DNA from: Rhodobacteraceae bacterium QY30
Lineage (GTDB): Bacteria; Pseudomonadota; Alphaproteobacteria; Rhodobacterales; Rhodobacteraceae
Direction: 5' to 3'
DNA length: 64,000 nucleotides
NCBI GenBank assembly: GCA_002356635.1
Contig: CP023454.1
Coordinates: 930,001-994,000 of the forward strand
Under the pieces are notes generated by a model, which saw only the letters and a list, made by a program, of their open reading frames with translations, ran no database searches and had not been told where the DNA came from. A program made the position numbers and the translations under genes. The first letter of the stretch is position 1. Each line of letters opens with the position of its first letter. Positions 34,426-45,983 of the stretch are shown piece after piece.

Positions 34426-35538
34426 ATGCTGGGGCAGGGCGTCATCCGGGCGTTGGGAACCATGTCGGGCACATCGCTGGACGGGGTGGATGCGGCGATC
34501 GTCCTGACCGATGGAGAGGTGATCGAGGGCTTTGGCGATCACGCCTTCCGGCCCTATTCGGCCGCCGAACAGGCGGTGATCCGGGCCGCGCTGGGCCGCT
34601 GGCCCGGCGACCCGGGCGTGGAGGAGGCCGCTGAGGTTGTGGAAACTGCCCATGCCGAGGTTTTGGCTCCGCTCGCCTCGCAGGTCGATCTGATCGGCTT
34701 TCACGGCCAGACGCTGGCCCATGATCCGGCGGGCGGGCGCACCCATCAGGCCGGCGATGGCGACGTCCTGGCCGAGGTTCTGGGCCGCCCGGTCGTCTGG
34801 GACTTCCGCAGCGCCGATGTGCGCCTGGGCGGGCAGGGTGCGCCGCTGGTGCCCTTCTTCCACTTCGCCTGCGCCCGGTTCATCGGCGCGGAGGGCCCGG
34901 TCGCTTTCCTGAACCTGGGCGGTGTCGGAAACCTGACCTGGGTCGACCCTCGCCGTGCAACGCCCGATGCGCCCGGCGCGCTGGTGGCCTTCGATACCGG
35001 TCCGGCCAATGCCCCGGTGAACGACCTGATGCTGGCGCGCCTTGGGCAGCCGCTCGATGCCGGCGGGGCGCTTGCGGCCAGGGGCCAGACGGATGAAGAT
35101 GTGCTGCGCCGGTTCCTTGGCCATCCGTGGTTCCGCCGCCTGCCGCCCAAATCGCTCGACCGGAATGATTTCCACGGCCTCCTCGACCAGGTGGCGCACT
35201 TGGGCGATGCCGATGCCGCCGCCACCCTGACCGCCGCCGCCGCCGCCGCCGTCGCCGAAGGCATCGAACATCTGCCGGAACCACCCGAACAGCTTCTGGT
35301 CGCGGGAGGTGGGCGGCACAATGCGACGTTGATGCGCTTTCTCTCGGGGCTTCTGGATGGTCCTGTCCTTCCGGTGGAAGCGGTCGGTCTGAACGGCGAC
35401 ATGCTCGAGGCACAGGCCTTTGCGCATCTGGCGGTGCGGGTCGCCCGCGGGCTGCCCACCAGTTGCCCCGCGACCACCGGGGTGGCCGCCAGCATCGGCG
35501 GCGGGCAGATCAGTTGGCCTTCGCCCGTGCCTGCGTGA
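34426..35538 (+). CDS. anmK: Anhydro-N-acetylmuramic acid kinase
   Basis: 370 residues. Phosphorylates and opens 1,6-anhydroMurNAc to MurNAc-6-P in cell-wall recycling. The N-terminal phosphate loop [14 protein letters not shown] is diagnostic; [35 protein letters not shown] and the C-terminal [12 protein letters not shown] all fit the AnmK family of ASKHA kinases. ATG 34426 follows GGGAAAG. Divergent to tyrS; the tyrS-anmK neighbourhood is common in proteobacteria. Its 3' end overlaps rarD by 29 bases. Confidence 0.95.
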   Translation: MLGQGVIRALGTMSGTSLDGVDAAIVLTDGEVIEGFGDHAFRPYSAAEQAVIRAALGRWPGDPGVEEAAEVVETAHAEVLAPLASQVDLIGFHGQTLAHDPAGGRTHQAGDGDVLAEVLGRPVVWDFRSADVRLGGQGAPLVPFFHFACARFIGAEGPVAFLNLGGVGNLTWVDPRRATPDAPGALVAFDTGPANAPVNDLMLARLGQPLDAGGALAARGQTDEDVLRRFLGHPWFRRLPPKSLDRNDFHGLLDQVAHLGDADAAATLTAAAAAAVAEGIEHLPEPPEQLLVAGGGRHNATLMRFLSGLLDGPVLPVEAVGLNGDMLEAQAFAHLAVRVARGLPTSCPATTGVAASIGGGQISWPSPVPA

Positions 35539-36433
35539 ACAGGCCCCAGGTGTAGATCACCAGCGCCAGCCAGATCAGCGGAAAGGCCACCAGCCGCGCC
35601 CCGCCGAAGGGCTCCTTGAAGATCAGGACCGCGGTCAGAAAGATCATCGTCGGCGCGATGTATTGCATGATGCCGATGGTCGACAGCCGCAGCCGCTTGG
35701 CCCCGTTGGCATAGACCATCAGCGGCACGGCCGTGACGACGCCACAACCCAGCAGCAGGGCCGTGTCGCGGACGGTGCCGTCCAGGAAATGCCCCTGTCC
35801 GCCCGACTGAACCCAGATGATATAGGCCAGGGCCAGCGGCGAAAGCAGCAGCACCTCAAGGAAGAAGCCCTGGTTCGGCCCGATCGGCAGGGACTTCTTC
35901 AGATAGGCATAGGCGCCCCAGCTGATCGTCAGCCCCAGCGCAACCAGCGGCAGGCTGCCCGTTTCCCAGGTCAGCAGCGCCACGGCAAAGGCAGCGATGG
36001 CGATGGCCAGCAGCTGCACCCGGTTCAGCCGTTCCCCCAGCAGCGCCGCCCCCAGTGCCACGCTGAACAGCGGGTTGATGTAATAGCCCAGCGCCGCCTC
36101 CAGCGCGTGACCGGTCCCGATCGCCCAGACATAGATCCCCCAGTTCACCGAGACCAGCATCGCGGTGACGGCCGCCATGCCCAGCATCCGCGGCGCCCGC
36201 AGGACCGCGCGGATGTCGGCCGTGCGCCCCAGCGCCCAGATGATCCCGGCAGCAATGGGCAGCGACCAGATCACCCGGTGCGCCACGACTTCGGCGGGCG
36301 GGATATGCGCCACCATCTTCATGTAAAGGGGCAGGAAACCCCACATGACATAGGCCCCAAGCGCATAGAGAAAACCGCCCAGGCTGTCTTCGTTGTCGGG
36401 TCTCGCGGGGGGAATGGACTGCGCGTCGCTCAT
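35510..36433 (-). CDS. rarD: RarD-type EamA transporter
   Basis: 307 residues, ten predicted helices. The RarD hallmark is the N-terminal [24 protein letters not shown] then HRVIWSLP; the second half has [23 protein letters not shown]. RarD proteins were named for chloramphenicol sensitivity in Pseudomonas; the transported substrate is not established. Convergent with anmK, overlapping it by 29 bases. Confidence 0.92.
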   Translation of the reverse strand: MSDAQSIPPARPDNEDSLGGFLYALGAYVMWGFLPLYMKMVAHIPPAEVVAHRVIWSLPIAAGIIWALGRTADIRAVLRAPRMLGMAAVTAMLVSVNWGIYVWAIGTGHALEAALGYYINPLFSVALGAALLGERLNRVQLLAIAIAAFAVALLTWETGSLPLVALGLTISWGAYAYLKKSLPIGPNQGFFLEVLLLSPLALAYIIWVQSGGQGHFLDGTVRDTALLLGCGVVTAVPLMVYANGAKRLRLSTIGIMQYIAPTMIFLTAVLIFKEPFGGARLVAFPLIWLALVIYTWGLFTQARAKAN

Positions 36434-36566
36434 GGCAGGGGTGCTACCTTGGATCAGGGGCAGGTGCCACCGCCAAAAATGTATCCATCACAACTGTGAA
36501 GCGCGGAACCCTCGACAGATCCGCTCCGCGCGCTAGCATCGCGTCCTGGCAGGGATGGAGAAGACG

Positions 36567-37343
36567 ATGGCCGGAGTCCGGGATCGCGTGGCGCTGGTGA
36601 CCGGGTCAGGAAGCGCCGAAGGCATCGGCTTTGCCGTGGCGCGGACCCTGCTCGGCGCGGGCGCGCGGGTCGCGATCACGGCGACGACCGGGCGCATCCA
36701 TGACAGGCTTTCCGAAATGGGCGGCGCGCCCCGCAACTGCTTCGCCACGGTGGCCGACCTGACCGATCCGTCCCAGGTCGCGCGGGTGCTGGCCGAAACC
36801 GAAAGCGCACTGGGCCCGGTCGAGATCCTCGTGAACAATGCGGGCATGGTGCAGTCCGGTCATGACACGCCCGGCGCCCCGCTGCACGAAACCGGCGATG
36901 ATGCCTGGCAACATGGCATCGCCATCAACCTCACGTCGGTCTTCCTGGTGACCCGCGCGGCCCTGCCGGGCATGCGCGCCCGGGGCTACGGCCGCATCGT
37001 GCAGATGTCCTCCGTCACCGGGCCCGTGGTCGGCATCGAGGGCAGCGCCACCTATGCCGCCGCCAAGGCGGGGATCCTGGGCATGGCCCGCGTCCTGGCG
37101 CTGGAAAACGGCCGCCATGGCATCACCGTCAACTGCATCGGTCCCGGCTGGATCCAGACCGCATCCTCATCGCAGGCCGAAATCATCGCGGGCCGCCACA
37201 CGCCCGCAGGTCGGCCCGGCCGCCCGGACGAAGTGGCCCATGCCGCCCTGTTCCTGGCGGCCGAAGAAGCCAGCTACATCACCGGCCAACTCATCGCCGT
37301 GGATGGCGGCAATACGATACAGGAAGTCAAGGTCGCCCTCTGA
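36567..37343 (+). CDS. Short-chain dehydrogenase/reductase
   Basis: 258 residues. TGSGSAEGIGFAVA is the nucleotide loop, NNAGM the structural motif, and Ser-Tyr-Lys lie in QMSSVTGPVVGIEGSATYAAAKAG. The C-terminus GQLIAVDGGNTIQE is typical of FabG-like reductases. A 3-oxoacyl reductase or related ketoreductase role is possible, substrate open. ATG 36567 is preferred because GGAG lies six bases upstream; ATG 36555 is in frame. Single-gene unit ending in a strong terminator. Confidence 0.88.
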   Translation: MAGVRDRVALVTGSGSAEGIGFAVARTLLGAGARVAITATTGRIHDRLSEMGGAPRNCFATVADLTDPSQVARVLAETESALGPVEILVNNAGMVQSGHDTPGAPLHETGDDAWQHGIAINLTSVFLVTRAALPGMRARGYGRIVQMSSVTGPVVGIEGSATYAAAKAGILGMARVLALENGRHGITVNCIGPGWIQTASSSQAEIIAGRHTPAGRPGRPDEVAHAALFLAAEEASYITGQLIAVDGGNTIQEVKVAL

Positions 37344-37348
37344 CGGCC

Positions 37349-37393
37349 AGAAGGCCCGCACCCCGGACGACCGGAACGGGCCTTCTTCTTCTT
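37349..37393 (+). terminator. Rho-independent terminator after the SDR gene
   Basis: Perfect 10-bp arms AGAAGGCCCG (37349-37358) and CGGGCCTTCT (37377-37386) followed by a T-rich run. Starts five bases after the stop. Confidence 0.85.
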
Positions 37394-37437
37394 TTCGGAA
37401 ATATCCCCGGGGGTGCGGGGGCAGGCAGCCCCCGGCG
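37391..37437. terminator. 3'-end element with AAATATCC box and GC hairpin (second copy)
   Basis: The box AAATATCC is followed by arms CCGGGGG/CCCCCGG around a GC loop, between the SDR terminator and the convergent eno stop. It has the same layout as the element at 8121-8168. Possibly the eno 3'-end structure. Confidence 0.4.
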
Positions 37438-37440
37438 ACT

Positions 37441-39665
<2,225 letters not shown>

Positions 39666-39860
39666 CTGCGGCCTTTCGTTCCACAGACCTTATGCCGGGA
39701 ATGCCGGCCGCCCGAAACCCTGATCGGACAGCGACTTGGCCGTTTGCGACAGGATCGGCCGAACGGGCCGGGCAGGGGTGGCGACAGTGGGAAGGCCGCA
39801 TCGTCATGCTGGTGAGCCTTCCCGAAGGCCCGCAGTCGGGCCGGGCCGGTCAGGCTGCGC

Positions 39861-41162
39861 TCACTTCTCGGGGATCAGGCCACGGGGGCTGAAGCGCAGC
39901 ACCAGAAGCAGGATCACCCCCATCGTCATCAGCCGCATGTGCGCGGCCGAATCAAGCAGGTGCTGCTTGAGGGCCGAACCATCGGCCAGGCCCGAGGTGG
40001 CGAAGGCCAGGATGTCATGACCCCAAGGCTCGACCTTGACCCAGAGATACCAGATCAGCAGACTGCCCAGGACGGATCCCCAGTTGTTGCCAGACCCGCC
40101 GATGATGACCATCAGCCAGATGACATACGTGTAGCGGAGGGGATTGTAGGTGCCGGGGGTCAGCTGGCCGTCCAGCGTGACCATCATGGCCCCCGCCAGA
40201 CCGCACAGGGCGCTGCCCAGGATGAAGATCTGCAAATGCCGGCGGGTGACATCCTTGCCCATCGCTTCGGCGGCGATTTCATTGTCGCGGATGGCGCGCA
40301 TCATCCGGCCCCAGGGGCTTTTCAGCGCCAGTTCGGCCAGCCAGATCAGGACCAGCAGCACGACGGCGAAGAGGCCCGCATAGGCAAGCTTCACCAGGAT
40401 CGACGAGGCTGTCACCGGATCGGTGCCCCAGGCCGCCGCACGGGCGACGAATTCGGGGCTGGATTGCAGGTCGACTTCGTAGGGAACCGGGCGGGGCAGG
40501 CCGATGACGTTCTTGACGCCTCGCGCCAGCCAGTCCTCGTTCTTCATGACCGAAACGATGATTTCCCCGATGCCCAGCGTGGCGATGGCCAGGTAATCGG
40601 ACCGCAGGCCCAGCGCCGTCTTGCCGATCACCCAGGCGGCCGCGGCTGCGAACAGCGCGCCCACCGGCCAGGCCAGAAGCACCGGCAGGCCCAGTCCGCC
40701 GATGTTTCCGGCGGTCGAGGGGCTGACCTGCTCGATCGCGGCGGCGGCCGGGTCGAACAGCGTCCGGTAGCCCAGAAGGCCCAGGACAAGGATCGCCGTG
40801 ACCGATACCGCGCGCAGACGGCCCCGGGTGCGGCCGTAGACCAGGGCCGCCAGCACGATGGCCAGGATCGCCACCGCGAAGGCCGCCATGACGCGCGGGC
40901 CTCCGGCGGCCCAGGCTGCGGGTTGCGCGGGGGTCGAGATCAGCACCGGCGCCAGGCCTCCCAGCGCGAAGAACCCGACGACCCCGATGTTGAACAGCCC
41001 CGCATAGCCCCATTGCAGGTTCACGCCCAAGGCGACGATGGCCGAGATCAGCCCGACGTTCAGGATCGACAGTGCCGAGTTCCAGCTGACCGTCTGCCCC
41101 TCGATCACGAACAGAAGGGCGACCGTCGCGAACAGCAGGACGTTGCGCAGGTTCAGGGTCAT
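39861..41162 (-). CDS. livM: Branched-chain amino-acid ABC transporter permease LivM
   Basis: 433 residues, longer than the common 300-350 because of an N-terminal extension with extra hydrophobic segments. The LivM/BPD_transp_2 core is clear: GVNLQWGYAGLFNIGVVGFFALG, TLGIGEIIVSVMKNEDWLARG, and the EAA-like loop RAIRDNEIAAEAMGKDVTRRH that contacts the ATPase. Inner membrane. Its start overlaps the livH stop (ATGA). Last gene of the liv operon. Confidence 0.93.
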   Translation of the reverse strand: MTLNLRNVLLFATVALLFVIEGQTVSWNSALSILNVGLISAIVALGVNLQWGYAGLFNIGVVGFFALGGLAPVLISTPAQPAAWAAGGPRVMAAFAVAILAIVLAALVYGRTRGRLRAVSVTAILVLGLLGYRTLFDPAAAAIEQVSPSTAGNIGGLGLPVLLAWPVGALFAAAAAWVIGKTALGLRSDYLAIATLGIGEIIVSVMKNEDWLARGVKNVIGLPRPVPYEVDLQSSPEFVARAAAWGTDPVTASSILVKLAYAGLFAVVLLVLIWLAELALKSPWGRMMRAIRDNEIAAEAMGKDVTRRHLQIFILGSALCGLAGAMMVTLDGQLTPGTYNPLRYTYVIWLMVIIGGSGNNWGSVLGSLLIWYLWVKVEPWGHDILAFATSGLADGSALKQHLLDSAAHMRLMTMGVILLLVLRFSPRGLIPEK

Positions 41163-42172
41163 ATCGTTTTCCCCTTGAGAAGGCCCGTCGGCTTGAACAG
41201 CAGGACGATCACCAGGATCGAGAAGCTGATGGCCAGCTTGTAGTCGGTCGAAATCAGCTGGACGAGGCCGTCCGGTGCCAGGCTTTCCGGCAGCAGGTAG
41301 CCCAGCACCTTCTTGAAGGCATAGGTGAAGGCGACTTCGGAATAGGCGATCAGGAACCCGCCCGCGATGGCACCCAGCGGGTTGCCGATGCCGCCGACGA
41401 TGGCGGCCGCAAAGATCGGCAACAGAAGCTGGTAGTAGTTGAACACCTTGAACGACTTGTCGAGGCCGTAGAGCACCCCCGCCAGCACCGCGAGCGTTGC
41501 AGCCAGAACCCAGGTGATGGCGACCACCCGTTCAGGGTTGATCCCCGACAGCAGGGCCAGATCTTCGTTATCCGAAAAGGCGCGCATGGATTTTCCGGCG
41601 CGGGTGCGGTTCAGGAACCAGAACAGCAGCGAAACGGCGATGATCGCGATGAAGATGGTCAGCGCCTGCGACGTGCGGATCGACAGCCCTTCGGCCAGAC
41701 CGGTCGCATCGCGGAAGGCCTTCGCATCGACCAGAAAGCGTTCGCCATCGGCGAAGCTGATCTCGCCCACGCCGATCACGAACCGCGTCAGACCGTTCAT
41801 GATGAACATGACGCCCATCGAGACGATCACCAGGATCACCGGCTTGGCGCGGGTCTTGCGGTAGAAGCGATAGACGACCCGGTCTGTCGCCAGCACCAGA
41901 AGCGCGGTCCCCAGCACCCCCAGCGGCAGCGCCAGAAGCGCGGTGGGGAGCGGGCCCAGTCCGATGCCGCTGGATTGCAGCCACCAGGTGCCCAGGATGG
42001 TGATTGCCGTGCCAAAGGCCATCGTGTCACCATGGGCGAAGTTCGAGAACCTCAGGATGCCGTAGATCAGCGTCACGCCCAGCGCGCCCAGCGCCAGTTG
42101 CGCGCCATAGGCCGTGGCGGGCACGACGACGAAGTTGAGAAGGGCGACAAGCGCGTTCAGAAGATCCATCAA
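41159..42172 (-). CDS. livH: Branched-chain amino-acid ABC transporter permease LivH
   Basis: 337 residues, eight to nine helices. LivH signature in GALGVTLIYGILRFSNFAHGDTMAFG and SGINPERVVAITWVLAATLAVLAG, with the ATPase-contact region RAFSDNEDLALLSGIN. It forms the membrane pore with LivM. It is separated from livF by the two small exported-protein genes, with a 49-base gap to the nearer one, so it may have its own ribosome loading. Confidence 0.94.
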   Translation of the reverse strand: MMDLLNALVALLNFVVVPATAYGAQLALGALGVTLIYGILRFSNFAHGDTMAFGTAITILGTWWLQSSGIGLGPLPTALLALPLGVLGTALLVLATDRVVYRFYRKTRAKPVILVIVSMGVMFIMNGLTRFVIGVGEISFADGERFLVDAKAFRDATGLAEGLSIRTSQALTIFIAIIAVSLLFWFLNRTRAGKSMRAFSDNEDLALLSGINPERVVAITWVLAATLAVLAGVLYGLDKSFKVFNYYQLLLPIFAAAIVGGIGNPLGAIAGGFLIAYSEVAFTYAFKKVLGYLLPESLAPDGLVQLISTDYKLAISFSILVIVLLFKPTGLLKGKTI

Positions 42173-42221
42173 GCCCTCCCGGGCAGCAGGTCGTTAGAGG
42201 GCGGGCAGACAAGGGGCCGCG

Positions 42222-42593
42222 TCATCGGACCACCTCGCAGGTGCCTTGGTAGGTGATCTCTGCACCGGGGGCGGAGCCTTCGCGCAGATAGACGAAGCGG
42301 CCCCCGGGCTGACCGGTCGACAGCATCTCGCGGCTGCCCATGGCGTTGCGCCCCTCGAACCGCCAGCCGGTCGCCGTCCGGCCGCGGCGGGCCCGAAGGG
42401 GACCGGCGTCCGAGATCAGGATCGGTGCGGCGCCGTCGGCCTGTTCCACCAGGACCGCAAGGCGCATCCCGGCCTCGGCCTTGTGGCAGGACCGGCCTTC
42501 GCAGATTGTCTGCACCGGGCAGGCGATGTCATAGGCCGCCACCGGGACCGGCAGCATCCCCATCACGGCCGCGACCAGGGCGGGGCGGATCAT
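42222..42593 (-). CDS. Small exported cysteine-containing protein in the liv operon (second of pair)
   Basis: 123 residues. Signal peptide 1-20 (VPVPVAA cut), then cysteines 25, 31, 36 and 119; the last lies in a C-terminal TYQGTCE that parallels the RGTCE end of the upstream neighbour. Predicted periplasmic, disulfide-bonded, beta-rich. Its ATG (42593) overlaps the neighbour's stop (ATGA). I recognise no family. The position inside a liv ABC operon suggests a role in periplasmic amino-acid capture or an unrelated passenger function; both are inference. Confidence 0.7.
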   Translation of the reverse strand: MIRPALVAAVMGMLPVPVAAYDIACPVQTICEGRSCHKAEAGMRLAVLVEQADGAAPILISDAGPLRARRGRTATGWRFEGRNAMGSREMLSTGQPGGRFVYLREGSAPGAEITYQGTCEVVR

Positions 42594-42934
42594 GAACCTT
42601 CCTCGCAGGTGCCGCGCAGTGTCGGTCCGCCCTTGGCTACAGAACTGTAAGCGAAGGCATGGGTCGCGGTTTCGAAATACAGGACCTCGCGGCGGGCGTC
42701 GAAGATCACCGTCTTGCCGCGCACGAAGCGGGTCACGGGCATCGGACCGGAAGTCCCCAGAAGCACGGGGGCATCGCCCCAGGGATCGTCGATGCGGGCG
42801 GTCACCCCGGACTGGCCCTTGGCGCTGCACAGAAGCGCGGTCGGCGACGCCATTGCCGGCGAAAGGAGGGCCAGCACGGCAAGACCGGCAAGGCCGGGAA
42901 TGGCGGCACGGCGGGACAGAACCGGCAGTCGCAT
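42590..42934 (-). CDS. Small exported cysteine-containing protein in the liv operon (first of pair)
   Basis: 114 residues from ATG 42934 with GGGAGG six bases upstream, starting two bases after the livF stop. Signal peptide 1-29 (SPAMA cut). Two cysteines, 36 and 110, could close the domain with one disulfide. Aromatic beta-strand pattern (REVLYFETATHAFAYSS). The RGTCE C-terminus resembles the next gene's, so the two look like distant tandem paralogues. No known family recognised. Confidence 0.7.
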   Translation of the reverse strand: MRLPVLSRRAAIPGLAGLAVLALLSPAMASPTALLCSAKGQSGVTARIDDPWGDAPVLLGTSGPMPVTRFVRGKTVIFDARREVLYFETATHAFAYSSVAKGGPTLRGTCEEGS

Positions 42935-42936
42935 GA

Positions 42937-43647
42937 TCAACCTCCCAGGAAGGTGCGCCGCACCTCGGGATCGGCCATCAGAGCGGCGCCGGTGTCGGTG
43001 AAACGGTTGGCGCCCTGCACCAGGACATAGCCCTTGTCGGCAATCTCCAGCGCCTGGCGGGCGTTCTGTTCCACCATCAGGATCGAGATGCCGGTGCGCG
43101 CCACCTCGATGATGCGGTCGAAAAGTTCGTCCATGACGATAGGCGACACCCCGGCCGTCGGTTCATCCAGCATCAGGACCTTGGGCTGGGTCATCAGGGC
43201 CCGGCCCACGGCAACCTGCTGGCGCTGGCCACCAGACAGTTCTCCGGCGTTCTGGCGGCGCTTTTCCTTCAGGATCGGGAAAAGGGTGTAGACCTGATCC
43301 ATCGTGTCGCGGAAATCGTCACGGCGCAAGAAGGCACCCATTTCCAGGTTTTCCTCGACGCTCATGGTCGGGAACACGTTGTGCGTCTGCGGCACGAAGG
43401 CCATCCCCTTGGCGACGCGGTCCTGCGGGCTGAGGTGCGTGATGTCCTCGCCACCGATGCGGACCGAGCCGCCGCGCAGCTTCAGCATCCCGAAAACCGC
43501 CTTCATTGCGGTGGACTTGCCCGCGCCGTTCGGGCCGACGATCACCGCGATCTGGCCCTTGTCGACCGACAGGGTGCAGCCATGCAGGATGTCGGCCGCG
43601 CCATAGCCGCCGGTCATGTTTTCGCCGATCAGGAACGGTTCACTCAT
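42937..43647 (-). CDS. livF: Branched-chain amino-acid ABC transporter ATP-binding protein LivF
   Basis: 236 residues. Walker A GPNGAGKSTA, signature LSGGQRQQVAVGRAL, Walker B VLMLDEPTAGVSP, H-switch replaced by Q in MVEQNARQALE as usual for LivF. Powers uptake through LivHM. Overlaps livG by four bases (ATGA at 43644-43647). Confidence 0.95.
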   Translation of the reverse strand: MSEPFLIGENMTGGYGAADILHGCTLSVDKGQIAVIVGPNGAGKSTAMKAVFGMLKLRGGSVRIGGEDITHLSPQDRVAKGMAFVPQTHNVFPTMSVEENLEMGAFLRRDDFRDTMDQVYTLFPILKEKRRQNAGELSGGQRQQVAVGRALMTQPKVLMLDEPTAGVSPIVMDELFDRIIEVARTGISILMVEQNARQALEIADKGYVLVQGANRFTDTGAALMADPEVRRTFLGG

Positions 43648-44522
43648 GCCGGGCCCCCTGCGCCGAAACCATTGCCGCTTTCGTCGCCAAGCCCCGGCTG
43701 GGCGCCGTGGCTTTCATGCAGCCGTGCTTCGGCCGCCGCCTCGGCCTTGACCTTGTTCTTCAGGCCCCGGCCCAGATAGGCCTCGATCACGGCTTCGTTT
43801 TCCATGATGTGCTGCGCCGACCCTTGGGCCAGCACCTTGCCTTCGGCCATGACGATCACCGGATCGCAAAGGCGACCGATGAAATCCATGTCATGTTCGA
43901 TCACGCAGAAGGTATAACCGCGTTCGCGGTTCAGCCGCACGATGGCGTCGCCGATGGTGTTCAGCAGCGTGCGGTTCACGCCGGCACCGACTTCGTCCAG
44001 AAAGACGATCTTGGCTTCGACCATCATGGTCCGGCCCAGTTCCAGAAGCTTCTTCTGGCCGCCTGACAGGTTTCCGGCCTTTTCATCGGCCAGATGCGAG
44101 ATGGTCAGGAAATCCAGCACGTCATCGGCCTTGGCGCGCAGGGCTTTTTCTTCGCCCCGGATGCGGGCGCGGCCGAACCAGGCGTTCCAGAGCGTTTCAC
44201 CCGATTGCCGCGCCGGAACCATCATCAGGTTTTCCCGCACCGTCATCGACGAAAACTCATGGGCGATCTGAAAGGTCCGCAGAAGGCCCTTGTGGAACAA
44301 TTCGTGGGGCGCAAGGCCGGTGATGTCCTCGCCGTCCATGATGACGCGGCCCGAGGTGGGCGCGTAGACCCCGGCGATGACGTTGAAGAGGGTGGACTTG
44401 CCGGCGCCGTTCGGTCCGATCAGCCCGGTGATCGAGCCCTTGGCGATTTCCAGCGAAGCGCCGTCGACGGCGCGAAAGCCGCCAAACTGCTTCTGCAGGT
44501 CCTCGACGACAATCATCGTCAC
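43644..44522 (-). CDS. livG: Branched-chain amino-acid ABC transporter ATP-binding protein LivG
   Basis: 292 residues. Walker A GPNGAGKSTLFN, signature LSGGQKKLLELGRTMM, Walker B IVFLDEVGAGVN, followed by VIEHDMDFI. The LivG-specific FRTFQ-like segment appears as LLRTFQIAHEF. A C-terminal extension of about 40 residues (LGRGLKNKVKAEAAAEARLHE onward, Gly-rich end) is longer than in typical LivG. Partner of LivF. Confidence 0.95.
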   Translation of the reverse strand: MTMIVVEDLQKQFGGFRAVDGASLEIAKGSITGLIGPNGAGKSTLFNVIAGVYAPTSGRVIMDGEDITGLAPHELFHKGLLRTFQIAHEFSSMTVRENLMMVPARQSGETLWNAWFGRARIRGEEKALRAKADDVLDFLTISHLADEKAGNLSGGQKKLLELGRTMMVEAKIVFLDEVGAGVNRTLLNTIGDAIVRLNRERGYTFCVIEHDMDFIGRLCDPVIVMAEGKVLAQGSAQHIMENEAVIEAYLGRGLKNKVKAEAAAEARLHESHGAQPGLGDESGNGFGAGGPA

Positions 44523-44571
44523 GGTCCGTTTCCCCCATGTGCCCCGCTTTGCGCGGGTGCGTCTTGATACG

Positions 44572-44600
44572 AAAGGCAGCCCGGATCGCTCCGGGCCGCC
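44572..44600 (-). terminator. Hairpin between livJ and livG (attenuating terminator)
   Basis: On the minus strand an 11-bp stem GGCGGCCCGGA/TCCGGGCTGCC (one G-T pair) with a GCGA loop, followed by TTT. It follows the binding-protein gene and would reduce read-through so that livJ is made in excess, as is usual for ABC operons. Confidence 0.65.
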
Positions 44601-44618
44601 TCGCGTTACTGCAAAAGC

Positions 44619-45806
44619 TCAGCGGTAGCCAGTCGTTTCGATCTTGCCGTCCTTGAACTCGTATTCGCGGTAGCTGCCGGCGGCTTCGCCCGCGCCGATC
44701 AGTTCCACGGCCGAACCACCGACGTAGTCGATGTCCTTGCCTTCCTTCAGCAGGTCCAGCGCCTTGGCCAGTTCGCCCGGATAGATCTTTTCGCCGGGCG
44801 CGTTGGCCACCTCCATGATCTTGCCCGCGAAGTCCGCCGACTTGGTCGACTTCGCCGCCTGCATGGCCAGCATGATCAGCGCCGCCGCGTCATAGCTTTC
44901 CGGAGCATAGGACGAGGTGCCGTCGAACCCGGCATCCTTGGCCATCTGCACGAAGGTCGCGCCGCCGGGGCTGTCCGAACCCGGCACGGTGCCGATCGAG
45001 CCATCGAGCGATTTGCCGAATTTCTCTTCCAGAACCGTGCCATACATGCCGTCCGGCAGGATGAACTTGGTGAAGGCACCGCTGTCCAGCGATGCCCGGA
45101 TCATCCCGGCGCCGCCCTGGTCGACGTAGCCCGCAACCACCAGCGCCTGACCGCCGGCCGAGGCCAGGGCACCGACTTCGGCCGAATAGTCGGCCTTGCC
45201 GTCTTCATGCGCGGTGACCGCCGTGACCTTGCCGCCTTCGGCCTCGAACGCGGTCTTGATGCTGTCCGACAGGCCCTTGCCGTAGTCGTTGTTGGTGTAG
45301 GTGATCGCCACCTCGTTGATGCCGCGGTCCTTCAGGATCTTGGCCAGCACTTCACCCTGGCGCGCGTCCGACGGCGCGGTGCGGAAGAACAGATCCTTGT
45401 CCTCGACGGTCGACAGGCCGGGCGAGGTGGACGACGGCGAGATCATCACGATGCCGTTCGGGAGGGCCACGTTCGACAGGATTGCGCCGGTCACGCCCGA
45501 GCAGTCGGCGCCGACGATGGCCGCAACCTTGTCCGACGTCACCAGGCGTTCCGCCGCCGCGGTCGCCGCCGCCGAATCGACGCAGGTCGAGTCGCCGCGC
45601 ACACCCGACACCTTGGTGCCGTCCAGCAGCTTGCCGGAATCGCTCACTTCCTTCATCGCCAGTTCCGCGCCGGCGCCCATGTTCGGCGTGATGGATTCCA
45701 GCGGCCCGGTGAAGCCGAAGATGATGCCGAGCTTGACATCCTCGGCCGCCGATGCGGCGCCTGCGGACAGCGCACAGGCCGCCGTGGCCAGCAGTAGTTT
45801 CTTCAT
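44619..45806 (-). CDS. livJ: Branched-chain amino-acid ABC transporter substrate-binding protein
   Basis: 395 residues. Signal peptide 1-20 (SAGAASA cut), then a type I periplasmic binding protein: VKLGIIFGFTGPLESITPNM, a two-cysteine loop (STCVDS and GADCSG, a probable disulfide), SPSSTSPGLSTVEDKDLFFRT and YTNNDYGKGL. It captures Leu/Ile/Val or related amino acids in the periplasm for LivHMGF. Start ATG 45806. First gene of the operon, followed by a hairpin. Confidence 0.93.
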   Translation of the reverse strand: MKKLLLATAACALSAGAASAAEDVKLGIIFGFTGPLESITPNMGAGAELAMKEVSDSGKLLDGTKVSGVRGDSTCVDSAAATAAAERLVTSDKVAAIVGADCSGVTGAILSNVALPNGIVMISPSSTSPGLSTVEDKDLFFRTAPSDARQGEVLAKILKDRGINEVAITYTNNDYGKGLSDSIKTAFEAEGGKVTAVTAHEDGKADYSAEVGALASAGGQALVVAGYVDQGGAGMIRASLDSGAFTKFILPDGMYGTVLEEKFGKSLDGSIGTVPGSDSPGGATFVQMAKDAGFDGTSSYAPESYDAAALIMLAMQAAKSTKSADFAGKIMEVANAPGEKIYPGELAKALDLLKEGKDIDYVGGSAVELIGAGEAAGSYREYEFKDGKIETTGYR

Positions 45807-45983
45807 GAACGGTACTCCCACGTCGCTTAAATTGCTGGACTCGTTGATTGAGGTCCTGAGCGACCCTAGATCGGGAGGGATCAAAAGAAAAGCGTCTGGA
45901 ATCCGTGCCTTTTCCGGGACCGTCTTCCGTGCAGCGCCGAAGGGCGGCGGAAGACGGCGGGCGCGGCAGCAAGGGGGGTGCTC

